Assembly: GCA_034437555.1 (NCBI GenBank)
Contig: DAOTTQ010000029.1
Span: 1 to 64,000, forward strand
From: JANWYT01 sp034437555
GTDB taxonomy: Bacteria > Chloroflexota > Anaerolineae > Aggregatilineales > Phototrophicaceae
DNA length: 64,000 bases
Direction: 5' to 3'
Shown: positions 23,584 through 32,670 of the stretch, in pieces
Position numbering within the stretch: position 1 is the first letter of the stretch
Layout of the letters: every line of letters begins with the position of its first letter
Position numbers and translations under genes: made by a program
The notes under the pieces: generated by a model
Database searches by the model: none
Seen by the model: the letters and a program-made list of their open reading frames with translations, nothing else
Told to the model about the DNA's origin: nothing

Positions 23584-25407
23584 TCAAGACACACTATCAG
23601 CCACCGAACTTACGGGTGAAAAAACATCATCATCCCTAAACTGCATCTCATACAGCTTGGCATAAAGCCCTGCCCTTGCCATGAGTTCTTCGTGTGTGCC
23701 TAATTCTACAATTTGCCCCTTATCCAGTACGGCAATGCGATGTGCGACACGAATAGTGCTAAGGCGATGCGCGATAATGAGCGTGGTGCGATTTTGCATG
23801 AGGCGAGCCAGGGCTTCTTGTACCAAATGTTCGCTTTCGTTGTCTAGGCTACTGGTGGCTTCGTCCAAAAGCAGAACACGTGGGTCTTTAAGAATGGCGC
23901 GTGCAATCGAAATTCGTTGGCGTTGCCCACCACTTAGCCGAATCCCGCGCTCTCCTACCAATGTTTCGTATTGGTCGGGCAACTCCATAATAAAGTCATG
24001 GGCATTTGCACCCCGCGCTGCTTCTATCACTTCTTCTTGGGTGGCTTCTAAACGTCCATAGAGGATGTTCTCGCGGATGCTACCGCCAAAGAGCAAGGTT
24101 TCTTGTGGCACTATGCCCACTTGTTGGCGCAGGCTGGCTTGTGTTACGTCACGTAAGTTAAAGCCATCAATTTTGATGATACCCTGCGTGGGGTCATAGA
24201 AACGCGGTATTAGGTTAAAGATGGTGCTTTTGCCTGCGCCACTGGGACCCACTAATGCCACAATTTCACCCTCTTTTACGTCAAGGCTGATGTTCTTTAG
24301 CACGTCTTGGCGAGCGTCATAGCTAAAGGTAGCCTCTTGAATGGTGATTTGCCCTTTAATAGGGGGCAGGGTTTGGGCATTAGGCACATCTTTTACGCTG
24401 GATTGCGTGTCCATCAGCTCGAATACGCGCTTCGTTGCGCCTGTTGCTTCTCTAAAGCCACTGTATAAGCCAATGAGTGTGGCAAAACTGCCTGCCACTG
24501 TTAGACCATACACCAAGAAAGCAATCAGTTGTCCGCCTGTTAAACGCCCTTCTAGCACTTCGCGTCCACCAAACCATAAAATAAGCGACAAGCCTCCAAA
24601 CGCCATAAACGCAATGATGGGCCCAAAGACCGACCTAACACGCAATAGGCGGACTGCTGCGTTAAAAGCTCGTTCGATGGCGTTGCTATAGCGTTTTACT
24701 TCGTAGGGTTCGCGGGCAAAACTTTTTACTTCGCGGATGTTTTGTAACACTTCCTCGCCTACTACGCTTGCGCCTGCAATTTCGTCTTGCACTTCGGTGC
24801 TGATGCGTTGTAAGTACAGCCCGAATACCGCGCCAATTGCCATGATGACAGGCAACATGATAATGATAAAGGACGTTAAACGCCAATTTAGCACTACCAT
24901 GATGATGATTGCACCGGTAGCCGTTAGCCCTTGCTGAAGCAATTGAGCGATATTGGTAGTCAGTGCGCCCCGCATGACAGTAACATCACTGCTCATACGG
25001 CTAACAAGTTCGCCAACGCGCCGTTGCACAAAGAAATCGAGTGATAGCGTTTGTAAATGCGAGTATAAATCAAGGCGAAGGTTAGTAACTACTCGTTCAC
25101 CAATATAGTTAAGCTGATAGTTTTCTACAAACCCGGTGACAGAGCGAATGAGAAAGACAATGAGCAAGCCAAAAGTAATAGTATCTAAGAGGTTGACGTT
25201 GCCATCTTGTAACACAGAATCAAGGACACCCTGAATAACGGCAGGGAACACCAAACCCAATGCTGCGCTGGCTACAGAAGCCGTAATTGCTAAGGCGAGG
25301 CGAGCTTTGTGGGGGGCTAAATAGCTAATCATTCTGCGCCATTGCAGGGGCGTATTGGGAACTTCGGGTTCATCTTCAGGCTTTTTGCGACGACGTAGAA
25401 ATCCCAT
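23584..25407 (-). CDS. ABC exporter, fused membrane and ATPase half-transporter
   Basis: The N-terminal membrane domain (about 25-310) has six helices. The ATPase domain carries Walker A VGPSGAGKSTIFNLIPRF, Q-loop VGIVPQETLLFGGSIREN, signature LSGGQRQRISIARAIL, Walker B VLLLDEATSSLD and switch AHRLSTI. This matches MsbA/BmrA-like ABCB exporters, which form homo- or heterodimers and pump lipids, drugs or peptides outward. The ATG at 25407 begins MGFLRRRKK and is preceded by GAAAGG; the GTG at 25449 would add a hydrophilic tail. The transported molecule is not evident and no partner half-transporter is nearby. Confidence 0.92.
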   Translation of the reverse strand: MGFLRRRKKPEDEPEVPNTPLQWRRMISYLAPHKARLALAITASVASAALGLVFPAVIQGVLDSVLQDGNVNLLDTITFGLLIVFLIRSVTGFVENYQLNYIGERVVTNLRLDLYSHLQTLSLDFFVQRRVGELVSRMSSDVTVMRGALTTNIAQLLQQGLTATGAIIIMVVLNWRLTSFIIIMLPVIMAIGAVFGLYLQRISTEVQDEIAGASVVGEEVLQNIREVKSFAREPYEVKRYSNAIERAFNAAVRLLRVRSVFGPIIAFMAFGGLSLILWFGGREVLEGRLTGGQLIAFLVYGLTVAGSFATLIGLYSGFREATGATKRVFELMDTQSSVKDVPNAQTLPPIKGQITIQEATFSYDARQDVLKNISLDVKEGEIVALVGPSGAGKSTIFNLIPRFYDPTQGIIKIDGFNLRDVTQASLRQQVGIVPQETLLFGGSIRENILYGRLEATQEEVIEAARGANAHDFIMELPDQYETLVGERGIRLSGGQRQRISIARAILKDPRVLLLDEATSSLDNESEHLVQEALARLMQNRTTLIIAHRLSTIRVAHRIAVLDKGQIVELGTHEELMARAGLYAKLYEMQFRDDDVFSPVSSVADSVS

Positions 25408-25523
25408 AGGGTGACGACCTTTCTCGATGGGGTGAGGGGCTAGAAGCACGTCGCTTTCTAGCGTTTAATAGGTATACGGTTTAAGGATAGAGGAGTTTCA
25501 TAAGGTTTGTGTTAGACAGGGCT

Positions 25524-26696
25524 TTATCTTCCCTCAATGGTGCGCTCTACGGCTTCTAACGCCAGTTTGGGGAAGTAACTGGTGTTCCAAATGCCATAGC
25601 GGTTAATCTCGCTCATTTCGGCGGGACAAGCGGGTTCTTGGCAAGTCACGCTAGTGGGATAGTCAAATGCCATATAAATGAGCCACCCTGCAAGCTGATT
25701 GGTGCTGACTTCGCCAAATGCTTGATACAGCAGGTTACGTTGTGCGGTTTCATCAAGTGAGAAGGTGCTATAGCCAATGGCAGAGAGCAATATGGGCTTG
25801 TTTCGCACTTGGTCACGTAAAATAGCAATGGCTTGGCGCAACGGTTCATATTCGCCATAGTGCTGAAAACTAACGAAATCGACAAAGGGCGCGGTGGCAA
25901 CGCTATCTTCCCACCATCCTGCTGTAATAAGGTGATTGGGGTCACTTTGGCGCACAATGAACGCCATTTCTGCCAGCCAAGAAAGCACAGTAGCAGGCGT
26001 AAAGTCGCTGTTGCGATAGTCTAAATCGCCCTTGTCGCGTAAGTCCCACGCGAGGATGCTTGGCTCATCTTGATAACGACTTACAATAAAGCGCGTTTGT
26101 TCGGCAATGTAGTCGGGCTGGCTGTATAGCACGCTGGTATTAGGGTCATGATGAAGCACCACAATGAGCTTAACGCCTTTTTCACTGATGGCTTTGATGA
26201 TGTTGTCTAAGCGTGTCATATTTTGTACAAATGGCACCGCCCCATTGCCATAACAGATAAACATGTCTTGATAGCGGATGAACACGCGCAAGGTGTTAAA
26301 GCCACTGCGCTGAATAATGTCCATTTCGGCATCTACAACGCTCACTTCGGTTTCAGTAAGGAACTTCCAAAAGGGTGTGTTTCTGGGGTAGTAGTTTAGC
26401 CCATACACTATAAAAGGTGCGCCCTCTAGGACAAGTTGTGTGCCTGTAGCTTGCACAAATGCGCCCTCGCTGGGGGTGTATTGGGGTAGGAGCTTAAGTG
26501 CATCGGATACTTTTTTATCGTCGCAACGTTCTAACAGGGGGGATTGTGTGGTGTCTGTTGCTTCGGGTGATGGCGTGATGTTCTCTGTGCTGGGGCGTGC
26601 TGTTACCGCCGTTACATTTGCCACGCGCGGTGGCGTAACAGGGACGCACGCTATTGCCAAGACCCCCAATAAAAAAAGTGTTAAGAGGCGCATCAT
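25524..26696 (-). CDS. GH5-like lipoprotein lacking both catalytic glutamates
   Basis: A lipoprotein signal (LLGVLAIACVP) and Thr/Pro linker precede a clan GH-A barrel: FIVYGLNYYPRNTPFWKF, SGFNTLRVFIRYQDMF, VKLIVVLHHDPN. Active relatives read WDLxNE at strand 4, but this protein has ILAWDLRDKGD. Strand 7, normally LEE-x-GYST with the nucleophile, reads ILLSAIGYSTF. Both Glu are gone while the fold is otherwise intact, so it may be a binding pseudoenzyme or have lost activity. The start (ATGATG) overlaps the stop of the GHMP kinase. It is the last gene of the five-gene minus-strand run from 31793. Confidence 0.72.
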   Translation of the reverse strand: MMRLLTLFLLGVLAIACVPVTPPRVANVTAVTARPSTENITPSPEATDTTQSPLLERCDDKKVSDALKLLPQYTPSEGAFVQATGTQLVLEGAPFIVYGLNYYPRNTPFWKFLTETEVSVVDAEMDIIQRSGFNTLRVFIRYQDMFICYGNGAVPFVQNMTRLDNIIKAISEKGVKLIVVLHHDPNTSVLYSQPDYIAEQTRFIVSRYQDEPSILAWDLRDKGDLDYRNSDFTPATVLSWLAEMAFIVRQSDPNHLITAGWWEDSVATAPFVDFVSFQHYGEYEPLRQAIAILRDQVRNKPILLSAIGYSTFSLDETAQRNLLYQAFGEVSTNQLAGWLIYMAFDYPTSVTCQEPACPAEMSEINRYGIWNTSYFPKLALEAVERTIEGR

Positions 26697-27601
26697 GATG
26701 ACTGCATCATACTAATGACCACCCCCTGCGTATCAAGGGGGACAATCATTACACGCGAGGGGATGTCTAGGTTATTGAAGGCGTTCTCTATCACTTCGGC
26801 AATGCGGTCTAGGGCGCGATGTGCTAAGAAAACCATTGCCGTACCGCCACCACTGGTCATTACGCCTAGTGCGCCCGCCAAACGCGCTACTTCGGTAACG
26901 TGGGCAAAGCCTCCAATGCGCTTACTGACTTCGGGCAAGTAAACCGTGTCATCTATCATCTGAGATAGTAAGTGCAGGTCACCTTTTTTGAACGCCTCTA
27001 AAAACAAAGGAAAGCGCGCTAACGTTTGGATGACATCGGGAGTGTTAATTTTTTCGGGATAGGGGGGTGGTTGATACCCTTCAATGCGCGGAATGGCTAA
27101 AATTACTTTGAACGCGCTAAGGTCAAGATTGCGGTACATCAGTTCACCCTCTGGCGTATAGAGATAAGTCGTTAGCCCGCCTAGCATGGTGGCGATTGCA
27201 TTTTGGGGCTTTTGGCTAATTTGGCTGGCAAATTGCACCAGTTCTTCACGGCGATATAGGTTGCCTAGCAGGTTATTTGCACCCAACACACCTGCTACGG
27301 TAAACGCCACATCCGCGCCTAACCCCACATTGAGGGGAATGTCGTTGTGAATTTTGATGGTGATGCCTAATGGAGCGCGTTCTTCACGCTGAAAGAGGCG
27401 CATCATGGCTAAGATGACGGGGTGGCGTACTGCAAGCGCATATTCGCCTGCACCCTCACCCGAAGGCTCTACGACCAATTTCTCATCGTTACGTGGGCTA
27501 ATTTCCACTTGGGTATATAAGCCGATGGCTAAGCCCAAATGCCCAATGCCAATGCCAAAATCTGAGAGCGTGGCGGGAAGGCGTATCTTTATCTTTTGCA
27601 T
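26693..27601 (-). CDS. GHMP-family kinase, homoserine-kinase-like
   Basis: The GHMP fold is recognised by the N-terminal PATLSDFGIGIGHLGLAIGL, the phosphate loop IPLNVGLGADVAFTVAGVL, and the C-terminal loop GVMTSGGGTAMVFL. The order matches homoserine kinase, but the motifs are loose: the usual NLGPGFD after PAT is DFGIGIG, and motif 2 lacks Ser-Ser. Homoserine kinase makes O-phosphohomoserine for threonine. Given the mismatches, another small alcohol substrate (for example a sugar or mevalonate-type compound) is possible. GGAG ten bases before the ATG at 27601 supports this start; upstream in-frame codons overlap the kinase gene. It is coupled by ATGA to the next gene. Confidence 0.6.
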   Translation of the reverse strand: MQKIKIRLPATLSDFGIGIGHLGLAIGLYTQVEISPRNDEKLVVEPSGEGAGEYALAVRHPVILAMMRLFQREERAPLGITIKIHNDIPLNVGLGADVAFTVAGVLGANNLLGNLYRREELVQFASQISQKPQNAIATMLGGLTTYLYTPEGELMYRNLDLSAFKVILAIPRIEGYQPPPYPEKINTPDVIQTLARFPLFLEAFKKGDLHLLSQMIDDTVYLPEVSKRIGGFAHVTEVARLAGALGVMTSGGGTAMVFLAHRALDRIAEVIENAFNNLDIPSRVMIVPLDTQGVVISMMQSS

Positions 27602-27605
27602 GACA

Positions 27606-28604
27606 TTATTGCTCCATTGATGGCAAAACAAACGTAAAGGTACTGCCTTCGTTAAGGTGGCTAACCACCCATAAATCACCACCCTGACGCTTGATGATGG
27701 TTTTGGCAATGGTTAAGCCCAAGCCGCCACCGCTAATTTCTGTTACACGCTCATCTCTTGAGCGATACATGCGGTCAAAAATAAGCTCTTGCTCGTTATC
27801 GGCAATGCCAATGCCCCTATCTGCCACACTACAGTAAAGCTCGGCTTCATCACCCCATGCGTGTATGACCACATTTTGCTCTGGCATAGAGTATAGAATG
27901 GCGTTACGGAGCAATTCGGTAATGACCATTTGTAAGCGTTGGGGGTCACCCATCACCACAGGCAATGGCACTTGCACAGAAGAAACAATGCCCACGTTTT
28001 GCTTTTTAGCAAGGTCGGTAAGTTCATTGATGGTTTTGTTAATCACTTCATCCAGGCGTACAGGCAAATGCTGAAGGGGCATTCCTGCTTCTATCCACGC
28101 TAAGTCCACCAATGACACTAGCATTTCATGGATTTTTGCGGTGGTTTGGCGTGCGCGTAACAAGAACTTCTTTTGTAAGTCACCCAAATCGCCCGACTTT
28201 AGCACCAAGTCTAAAAAACCGAGTGTTGCTGAGAGAGGATTGCGTAGGTCGTGGGCAATGGTGCGTGTTAGGTTTTCACGGCGGTTTTCCAGGTCACGCT
28301 TTTCTGTAATGTCTTGCAAGAGTACCATGCGCTCGCCTGTAACGAGGGTGCTGGCAATGCCTTGTGCTAGTCTGCGTCGTGGCAAACGAACTTCTGCTTT
28401 TTGCTGGTCTTCACGCTCAAAAAGGTGAATGAGGGCGGGGTTTTTGCTAAAACTGTGTGTGGCAATTTCGCCCAATAGCTCCTCTGGTGTTAAGCTAAGC
28501 ATGGCGGCTGCTGCGGGGTTTACCACACACAGCACGCCTTTTTCGTCAGCCACTAACACGCCATCGGACGTGCTTCGCAGAAGGAACTCATAAGGGGCAG
28601 ACAT
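27606..28604 (-). CDS. PAS-domain sensor histidine kinase
   Basis: A PAS domain (about 5-115; EFLLRSTSDGVLVADEKGV) leads into HisKA with the phosphorylated His in RTIAHDLRNPLSATLGFLD, then an HATPase domain: ELLRNAILYSMP (N box), VADRGIGIADN (G1), IFDRMYRS (F box), GGGLGLTIAKTI (G2). There are no transmembrane segments, so it senses a cytoplasmic signal. No response regulator is adjacent; the OmpR-type protein at 4319-5029 is the only one in the window and is far away. It starts six bases after the glycosidase gene and belongs to that operon, which may tie its signal to carbohydrate state (inference). Confidence 0.92.
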   Translation of the reverse strand: MSAPYEFLLRSTSDGVLVADEKGVLCVVNPAAAAMLSLTPEELLGEIATHSFSKNPALIHLFEREDQQKAEVRLPRRRLAQGIASTLVTGERMVLLQDITEKRDLENRRENLTRTIAHDLRNPLSATLGFLDLVLKSGDLGDLQKKFLLRARQTTAKIHEMLVSLVDLAWIEAGMPLQHLPVRLDEVINKTINELTDLAKKQNVGIVSSVQVPLPVVMGDPQRLQMVITELLRNAILYSMPEQNVVIHAWGDEAELYCSVADRGIGIADNEQELIFDRMYRSRDERVTEISGGGLGLTIAKTIIKRQGGDLWVVSHLNEGSTFTFVLPSMEQ

Positions 28605-28610
28605 ACACGC

Positions 28611-31106
28611 TTAATCTTCGTGGTCAACGCTGATGGTAACGCGCTTAGAAACCATAGGTGGAAGTGAAATGCGCGTTTCTTCGGGCTTAATAACGGTTGC
28701 TTTGGGGGCGGGGTCTGTGATGAGTTGCGCGTCCCACTCGCTGCCATCAAGCGTTACGCTGTAACCCGAAGGAAACTTAATTGCCAATGATTTGCTACTG
28801 CGCTTAATGCTTACGCCATGTTGCTTTAGCGTAATGGCTTTGTGCCACGCAAACACGGGGCTAACGCGCACACTCTTAGAGGATAGTACCCATACCCCTA
28901 GCGCACTAAACAGCAAACTAAGGGGCAAAATGCCTGATAAGTGGTCACTTTCGCCTAGCCCCTTGACTTCTTCGATGTGGTAATACTGCGAGAAGGCTTG
29001 CTCTGTTTTGAAAACCTGCGTTTGCACGCTGAGAAGGCTCTTTAGTAAGTCGTTGGCATGTTTTAACTGTCCCTGTGCAAGAAGTGCTTCGCCAAAGCGC
29101 GTGTTCCAATACAGCCACACGCCATCAATGCCGTTAGGGTTGGCAAGCGTTTGTGGAGTATGTTGTGCGGAAAGCATGCTAACCCCATTTTTACGCCAAA
29201 AGTGCTTCTTGTCCGTCAATACGTTTAAGAGGGTGTTGGCGTTGGGTTGTGTTGTCCATAATGGTATGAGGGCATTAAGGTCTAGTGCATCTAAGCCGAC
29301 TGTCATCACACCTATTTTATAGACACGGCTTAACCCTTCGGCTTTTACGCGGTCAAGGTCTGCATAAACGTGCTGTGTGGTAGCGAAGCCTTGCCTTCCT
29401 TGCCAACGAAACGCGGATGCGGGCAAGTCTTCGGTAACGGGCTTGCCATCTGTACTTGTGCCATTGAGCGTCAGGGTTGCGCTAGGGGTGTGGTTTACGC
29501 CCCCCTTAATGCTGACGATAAGGCGGGAAGGGGCGGGTGGCTTTGTGCCAACGAAGTGTTCTTGGTCGCCTGCGCCATCTTCTAAGAGGGCGGTGGCCGA
29601 AGGCGTAGTGTGTGTGTCACGGTCACGATAAACGTAACGCGTGCTATTCCACAATTGTGCTAAGGCATCTTTAGAGGCGTTTAGGCGTTTTTCTGTGTTG
29701 GCAACGGCTTTCTTGTCGTTAAGGATTTGTGCGATACGGTGTAAAGCATGCCATTCTTCGCTTAACAAGGCTTGCAGGTCGGGGGCTTCGGTTGTTTGTA
29801 TATCAGTGCCTTGCCCCCATTCTTGCGTGCTAAATGTGGGGAAGAATGGATACCCCATTTGTGTTGTTTCTGGATATTCGGGCAAGCCATCGTTGTCTTT
29901 GTCTTGCGAGTACCACTTTTCAGTGAAGGCAATGAGCTTGGGCAACACCTCTTTTAAGAAGGCAATATTTTGAGTGTTTTCATAAATGCGCCATGCCAAC
30001 TGTGCTAAAAACGGTGGGCATAGCACGCCCGTTTTTTGCCCTGTGGGGCTTGGACGTAGTTCAATAAAGCCATCACTGGTTTGGGTGGCAAGGTAATTTA
30101 GGAGGATGCCTTCTGCAATGCGTGGCTCAACCGTTGCGATAACAGGCGCAATAAGCCATGCTAAGAAAGGGTCTTGACCGTTCCAACTACGGGGGTAATC
30201 TGTGCCATTGCCTCTTGCGCTCCAGCCGTATTCGGGCAAGCGATGTGCCACAGGGATGCCGTGTGGTAAAACACCAGAGGGCGATAAAAAGGCTTGTGTG
30301 ACACGCAAAAAGGACAATTCAACTAACTCATCAAGGGCTTTATCGCCCAGTGAAACATCCAGCAATCCAAACGATGCAAGTTCAATTGCTTTAATGTGAG
30401 TTGCCCAAGAGGTACTTAGCCATTGTTGGCAGTTGTCTAGTGATTGTTTGATGGTTTCTTGGCTACACAGCACCCAACGAAGGTTCTGTTTTGCATTGGC
30501 ATTAAGCGTTACAGTGAGGCTTACTTTAGAGGTGCTTAAAAGCGTTCCATTGGCGTGAAGGGCTTCGCCACCCTCCAATAAAAGGACGGGTTGCAAGTTG
30601 CCGATATTACCCACAGACAGCGCATGACGTTTTTTAGGAAGTGAGATAATGCCTTGTTTTTGCTCTTTTTCATCAGCAACGGCGTGTGCATATAACTCGA
30701 GACGTAGTGTGACAGGGGTGTTTGAGGTATTTTCGAGGGCGTATAACCCACCGATAGTTTGTGAGTTCATTGCCCATGTTTGAGAAAGCACACGCACATT
30801 AGACAACGGACTCATGGTAAGGGCGACATAGTTAGAAGCAACGTGCGTAACAAGGGGTGCTTCGTGATAGGTCGTTGCCTGATACACGGTTTGGTCACCA
30901 TGTGTCCACATGGGCAACACACTCACGAGGTTGGCGCGTGCGCCATATTTTGTTTGCCACGCTACAGCAGGTGAGTCTCCTTGCCCTAGTCTTAAACGCC
31001 ACACTTGGTCATCGGTGTAAGTGGTTGTTGTAAGGCGTGTGTCGGCTACAAGGTAAAGTGGAGGGCAATTTTCAGCGTTCCACTCACGGCGTGGCAAATG
31101 TTTCAT
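28611..31106 (-). CDS. Six-hairpin glycosidase (GH63/amylo-alpha-1,6-glucosidase-like)
   Basis: The N-terminal beta-sandwich (about 1-260) precedes an (alpha/alpha)6 barrel. Barrel landmarks are NGTDYPRSWNGQDPFLAWLIAP with candidate acid Asp, WYSQDKDNDGLPEYP, and the C-terminal NPNGIDGVWLYWNTRFGEAL. These resemble GH63/mannosylglycerate hydrolase/glycogen-debranching-like enzymes. It has no signal peptide, so it acts in the cytoplasm, perhaps on oligosaccharides brought in by an importer such as malEFG. A segment between about 560 and 630 (GDQEHFVGTKPPAPS) forms an inserted beta-domain. The ATG at 31106 has GGATGAG upstream. It is the second gene of the minus-strand operon, after the lipoprotein. 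Confidence 0.72.
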   Translation of the reverse strand: MKHLPRREWNAENCPPLYLVADTRLTTTTYTDDQVWRLRLGQGDSPAVAWQTKYGARANLVSVLPMWTHGDQTVYQATTYHEAPLVTHVASNYVALTMSPLSNVRVLSQTWAMNSQTIGGLYALENTSNTPVTLRLELYAHAVADEKEQKQGIISLPKKRHALSVGNIGNLQPVLLLEGGEALHANGTLLSTSKVSLTVTLNANAKQNLRWVLCSQETIKQSLDNCQQWLSTSWATHIKAIELASFGLLDVSLGDKALDELVELSFLRVTQAFLSPSGVLPHGIPVAHRLPEYGWSARGNGTDYPRSWNGQDPFLAWLIAPVIATVEPRIAEGILLNYLATQTSDGFIELRPSPTGQKTGVLCPPFLAQLAWRIYENTQNIAFLKEVLPKLIAFTEKWYSQDKDNDGLPEYPETTQMGYPFFPTFSTQEWGQGTDIQTTEAPDLQALLSEEWHALHRIAQILNDKKAVANTEKRLNASKDALAQLWNSTRYVYRDRDTHTTPSATALLEDGAGDQEHFVGTKPPAPSRLIVSIKGGVNHTPSATLTLNGTSTDGKPVTEDLPASAFRWQGRQGFATTQHVYADLDRVKAEGLSRVYKIGVMTVGLDALDLNALIPLWTTQPNANTLLNVLTDKKHFWRKNGVSMLSAQHTPQTLANPNGIDGVWLYWNTRFGEALLAQGQLKHANDLLKSLLSVQTQVFKTEQAFSQYYHIEEVKGLGESDHLSGILPLSLLFSALGVWVLSSKSVRVSPVFAWHKAITLKQHGVSIKRSSKSLAIKFPSGYSVTLDGSEWDAQLITDPAPKATVIKPEETRISLPPMVSKRVTISVDHED

Positions 31107-31118
31107 AGAGTCTCATCC

Positions 31119-31793
31119 TTATTGGCTGTTGGTCACTTCCCAAGTCCACGCGCCTTCAATGAAGCGATAAATGCGACGGTCTAAATCTTCAATAACATGG
31201 TAACCAGACCCTGCCACAAATTCGCCTTCATTATTGACTGTACCGCCTGCGTGGTATTCATACCGTGTATTATAACCGAGTTCTTCGCTTAATGCCCAGC
31301 CGAGTGCATTACGAATTTCTGGGCGTTCACGCCAGAGCTTGCCAAAGCCACGTTCTGGCTGAAAGAGACCTGTGGGAGGCACAATAGATGGGTCTATTTC
31401 TTGCATACCCTCTGCAAAGAGGTCTTCAAATACCTGCCAAACACGCTTATCGTCGGCATCGGTGGTTAAAATCCACACTTGGTTAACGGGTTGAATCCAG
31501 AACATGCGCCCAAACTCGAAGGCTTGGTCGGCAACAAAAACTTGCCCAACAACAGGCGTTGGAAAAATATCTGGGGTGGCGGTAGGTACAATGGTCGGTG
31601 TGGTGCGTGCTGGAGGCGTGGTTGGTGTTTGGGCTGATTCTGTTTCTTCAGCAAGAACGGCTGCCGTTACAAACACTGTAACAGGAACTTCTCGCGTTAC
31701 TTCCATGACAACTAGAGTGGGGGACATGGCTTGGCACGCGCCAAACACGAGTGTCATTAGCAAAATACCCATTAATCTTTTAAATCGCATCAC
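31119..31793 (-). CDS. Lipoprotein of a Chloroflexota-type family (GFGKLWRE motif)
   Basis: A lipobox (VFGAC) at residues 16-20 is followed by a Thr/Pro-rich linker (TPTTPPARTTPTIVPTATP) and a folded C-terminal domain of about 150 residues: FEFGRMFWIQPVNQVWIL, WQVFEDLFAEGM, GLFQPERGFGKLWRE and LGWALSEELGY. I recall this domain as repeated in secreted proteins of Anaerolineae but without an assigned function. It would be exposed on the outer face of the membrane. It heads the operon of glycosidase, sensor kinase, GHMP kinase and GH5-like lipoprotein, which suggests a link to carbohydrate or envelope sensing. Confidence 0.7.
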   Translation of the reverse strand: MMRFKRLMGILLMTLVFGACQAMSPTLVVMEVTREVPVTVFVTAAVLAEETESAQTPTTPPARTTPTIVPTATPDIFPTPVVGQVFVADQAFEFGRMFWIQPVNQVWILTTDADDKRVWQVFEDLFAEGMQEIDPSIVPPTGLFQPERGFGKLWRERPEIRNALGWALSEELGYNTRYEYHAGGTVNNEGEFVAGSGYHVIEDLDRRIYRFIEGAWTWEVTNSQ

Positions 31794-31973
31794 TTGGTTT
31801 CTCTCATGATTATGTGTGAGTCATGCACATTGTATCAGAGGGGGCAATGAGGTCAATAGAGTGGGAAAAACCGTTGCGTAATCAGTGGTTAAAACTGCGC
31901 GTGTGAAAAGAGGGCTTATTCGGTAAAATAGGGCGCAGAACCCACACCATGTCAGCATTAGGAGAAACCGCTT

Positions 31974-32117
31974 ATGGACGAACAAGAAGAGAGCTTGGGC
32001 TGCGCGCCCACAGGGGTCATTACAATTGCAGTAACGGGTGGCATTATCACGGCGTTGGTTGTGGTGATTATTGTGCTTGGTACATTGCTCATCCCCGCCT
32101 TATTGGGTGCAGTTTAG
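31974..32117 (+). CDS. 47-residue single-pass membrane protein
   Basis: This small gene runs from ATG 31974 to TAG 32115-32117. The product begins MDEQEESLGCAPTGVITIAV and continues as one long hydrophobic helix (IITALVVVIIVLGTLLIPAL). AGGAG at 31960-31964 is nine bases before the ATG. TAAAAT at 31924-31929 could be the -10 box, and a good terminator follows at 32124-32156. Complete signals on both sides make this a convincing gene. The acidic N terminus probably stays inside. No family is recognised; possible roles are as a small regulator or subunit of a membrane complex. Confidence 0.72.
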   Translation: MDEQEESLGCAPTGVITIAVTGGIITALVVVIIVLGTLLIPALLGAV

Positions 32118-32123
32118 CGATAG

Positions 32124-32156
32124 CAGGATAGGGCATCTTCGGCTCTATCCTGTTTT
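32124..32156 (+). terminator. Rho-independent terminator after the 47-residue protein gene
   Basis: CAGGATAG (32124-32131) pairs with CTATCCTG (32145-32152), and the stem is extended by GC/GC after a mismatch around an ATCTTCG loop. TTTT follows at once. Confidence 0.75.
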
Positions 32157-32184
32157 ACAGTGTCTAAAGAAAGTGATGTAAAGT

Positions 32185-32514
32185 ATGACAGACCTTATCA
32201 GACCTACCGCCGTTACCCTGAACAAAACAGAAAATATTTTAGAGATTTCATGGTCGGATGGTGCAATATGCCGATACCCACTGTCTCATTTGCGTGAGGC
32301 TTGCCCTTGTGTAGAGTGTCGGGGTGGGCATCAATTTATGGGTATGGAACACGCCCCCGAAAACTTACTAAACTTGACCCCAAAACGCAGCTATTTTATC
32401 AAACAACTCGTTCCAGTAGGCAATTATGCCATCCAACCCCAGTGGGACGATGGACATCAAACGGGTCTTTATACGTGGGATTACCTGCGCTTTTTATGCC
32501 CTAAAGACGAATAG
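32185..32514 (+). CDS. DUF971 (gamma-butyrobetaine hydroxylase-like N-terminal) protein
   Basis: The protein matches the short DUF971 module in full: LEISWSDGAICRYPLSHLRE, the metal-type cluster CPCVECRGG, IKQLVPVGNYAIQPQWDDGH, and ending TGLYTWDYLRFLC. The module is found alone in bacteria near iron-sulfur assembly or Mrp/ApbC genes and fused to gamma-butyrobetaine hydroxylases in eukaryotes. The Cys/His residues likely bind zinc or an iron-sulfur cluster. Length (109) is usual for stand-alone forms. It stands between a small membrane-protein gene and malE. Confidence 0.85.
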   Translation: MTDLIRPTAVTLNKTENILEISWSDGAICRYPLSHLREACPCVECRGGHQFMGMEHAPENLLNLTPKRSYFIKQLVPVGNYAIQPQWDDGHQTGLYTWDYLRFLCPKDE

Positions 32515-32580
32515 CATTGTTTGCTCAATGACAATCGTCCTCATGTCCCACTAATTTGTATACTATGCACAACGTTAAAG

Positions 32581-32608
32581 TTTGCATGGTGACAGAAGTC
32601 GCTATAAT
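32581..32608 (+). promoter_or_regulatory. Possible malEFG promoter
   Basis: TATAAT at 32603-32608 has TTTGCA at 32581-32586 with a 16-bp spacer. Inverted half-sites GTTTGCA (32580-32586) and TGCAAAC (32632-32638) flank the -10 about 52 bp apart and could bind a LacI-type regulator. Prediction only; no regulator gene is near. Confidence 0.35.
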
Positions 32609-32670
32609 TAGAGGTATCGCCATGAGAGCGGTGCAAACATTTTTTGTTTAACATTTGATGAGAGGTCACT

